Part shown: positions 63,079-64,000 of the stretch, one piece after another
Layout: each line of letters starts with the position of its first letter
Numbering within the stretch: the stretch's first letter is position 1
Source: Roseobacter cerasinus
Lineage (GTDB): Bacteria; Pseudomonadota; Alphaproteobacteria; Rhodobacterales; Rhodobacteraceae
Length of the DNA stretch: 64,000 nt
Reading direction: 5' to 3'
Assembly (NCBI RefSeq): GCF_009811755.1
Contig: NZ_BLIV01000007.1
Location: forward strand, 186,001 to 250,000
The notes under the pieces: model-generated
The model's database searches: none
Told to the model about the DNA's origin: nothing
The model's input: only the letters and a program-made list of their open reading frames with translations
Translations under genes and position numbers: made by a program

Positions 63079-64000
63079 ATGACAAAGATAAACCGCCGAT
63101 CCCTACTGGCCGCCGGGGCCGCCAGCGCTTCGATGCTGCCGTTCCTGCGCGCCATGCCGGCCCATGCGGCTGGTGATGACGTGATGGTCGCGGTCAACGG
63201 TCAGACAATCAACAGCCTTGATCTGCACCGCACGGGCACCAACCGTCCCAGCTATCAGGTCGCGATCAACTGCTATGACCGGCTGGTATCATTCGGGACC
63301 AAACCTTCGTCTGGTGGTGGCTTGGAGTTTGATTATTCTAAGGTCGAACCGGAACTTGCCGAAAGCTGGACCGTTTCGGACGATGGGTTGATCCTGACAT
63401 TCACCTTGCGCGATGCCACGTTTCAGGATGGCAGCCCGGTGACGGCAGAGGACGTCAAATGGTCTTTTGATCGCGCGGTTTCTTTGGGCGGGTTCCCGGC
63501 AGTGCAGATGAAAGCGGGAGGGTTTACCCGGCCCGATCAATTTGTGGCCGTTGACGCCAAGACGTTCCAAATTACGCTGGATTTCGCCTCCAAACTGGCG
63601 ATCCCCGACCTTGCGGTGCCGATCCCCTTTGTCATCAACTCCAAGGTGGCCATCGCGAACGCCACCGAAGAGGACCCGTGGGCGACCGAGTATTTACACC
63701 AGAACACCATCGGTTCGGGCGCGTACAAGGCTGCGCGTTGGGTCCCTGGCGAGCAACTCGTCTATGAGCGCTACGATAACTGGGCCAGCGGTCCGCTGCC
63801 TGCCTACAAGCGCGTGGTCATCCGCGAAGTGCCATCGGCAGCCACACGGCGCGCTTTAATCGAAAAGGGTGATGTGCAGCTGTCCTTCAACATCCCCAGC
63901 AAGGACGCCGCTGAGTTGGCGGAGACCCTGACCGTGAACTCCACTCCGATTGCCAATGCGATCAATTGCATCGGGCTCAATACCAAATTTGAGCCGTTCC
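63079..64000 (+). CDS. ABC transporter substrate-binding protein, family 5 (partial, runs off window)
   Basis: The frame opens at an ATG with CAGGAGAAG upstream and stays open to the window end (about 307 residues). It has a twin-arginine-like signal ('KINRRSLLAAGAASASMLPF', ending 'AHA'), then SBP_bac_5 features: 'VEPELAESWTVSDDGLILTF', 'LRDATFQDGSPVTAEDVKWS' and 'TIGSGAYKAARWVPGEQLVY'. It starts 45 bp after atzF and is probably co-transcribed with it, implying a second importer encoded beyond the window. Confidence 0.9.
   Translation, partial: MTKINRRSLLAAGAASASMLPFLRAMPAHAAGDDVMVAVNGQTINSLDLHRTGTNRPSYQVAINCYDRLVSFGTKPSSGGGLEFDYSKVEPELAESWTVSDDGLILTFTLRDATFQDGSPVTAEDVKWSFDRAVSLGGFPAVQMKAGGFTRPDQFVAVDAKTFQITLDFASKLAIPDLAVPIPFVINSKVAIANATEEDPWATEYLHQNTIGSGAYKAARWVPGEQLVYERYDNWASGPLPAYKRVVIREVPSAATRRALIEKGDVQLSFNIPSKDAAELAETLTVNSTPIANAINCIGLNTKFEPF

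Noticed and set aside
1-64000. CRISPR arrays, tRNA and rRNA genes
   Set aside because: No regularly spaced direct repeats, no TTCGA-type T-arm with an acceptor stem and no rRNA-like segments were noticed, although a covariance search was not possible.

Overview
The window is chromosomal DNA from a GC-rich alphaproteobacterium, most likely a marine Rhodobacteraceae (roseobacter-group) strain. The pointers are: choXWV choline uptake; a VPLPA-CTERM sorting tail; a split corrinoid methyltransferase module next to a PF13769 'virulence factor' gene; a perfect FnrL-type box; the roseobacter-style intergenic hairpin with 'GGATATTTTGGGCCAGAAGAAG'-like text; and GTG/TTG starts with many ATGA-type gene overlaps. 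This assignment rests on gene content only. No tRNA, rRNA or CRISPR array was seen.

Layout. 0-9 kb is mostly housekeeping: lptF-lptG-lptD (LPS export, leftward), pepA-holC, a retropepsin-like membrane protease, marC, an ABC-F ATPase, ndk and tfoX-like. 9-13 kb carries an unknown 225-aa protein divergent from a CheB-CheR-PAS fusion. 13-16.5 kb is choXWV, followed by a convergent cytochrome c gene under a perfect FNR-type box. 16.5-26.4 kb is accessory: a VPLPA-CTERM secreted protein, a ~174-bp inverted-repeat element, an RTX toxin with its lysine acyltransferase, an IS3 scar, a CDP-alcohol phosphotransferase and an IS5 scar. 26.4-31.4 kb is a tightly coupled chemotaxis operon (STAS, CheY, CheA, CheW, CheR, CheY, small helical protein) with no receptor and no CheB. 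31.6-34 kb is the methyltetrahydrofolate/corrinoid methyltransferase, MTHFR-like protein and PF13769 module. 34-42 kb holds ppx/gppA-rlmE, a periplasmic sensor-like protein, a degenerate ABC exporter fused to a cyclic-nucleotide-binding domain, and an AGCS symporter with UspA. 42.5-50.8 kb pairs an amidohydrolase and an M81 (MlrC-like) peptidase with a divergent dipeptide-type ABC transporter. 50.8-52.7 kb is decayed DNA with a LysE exporter and a GNAT fragment.

52.7-63 kb is the most interesting part: a ureide/amide nitrogen-scavenging locus. A leftward eight-gene operon encodes a BMP-type ABC transporter (binding protein, two permeases, double ATPase), a formamidase, a biuret hydrolase (BiuH), a second isochorismatase-like hydrolase (possible triuret hydrolase) and a cupin. 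Next to it lie a LysR regulator and a divergent allophanate hydrolase (AtzF). Together these would import triuret/biuret-like compounds and break them down through allophanate to ammonia and CO2. A shared motif, GGTGCAAAAAAYGCA, lies in front of the transporter operon and again between lysR and atzF, and is a candidate LysR operator. The window ends inside a second family-5 binding-protein gene.
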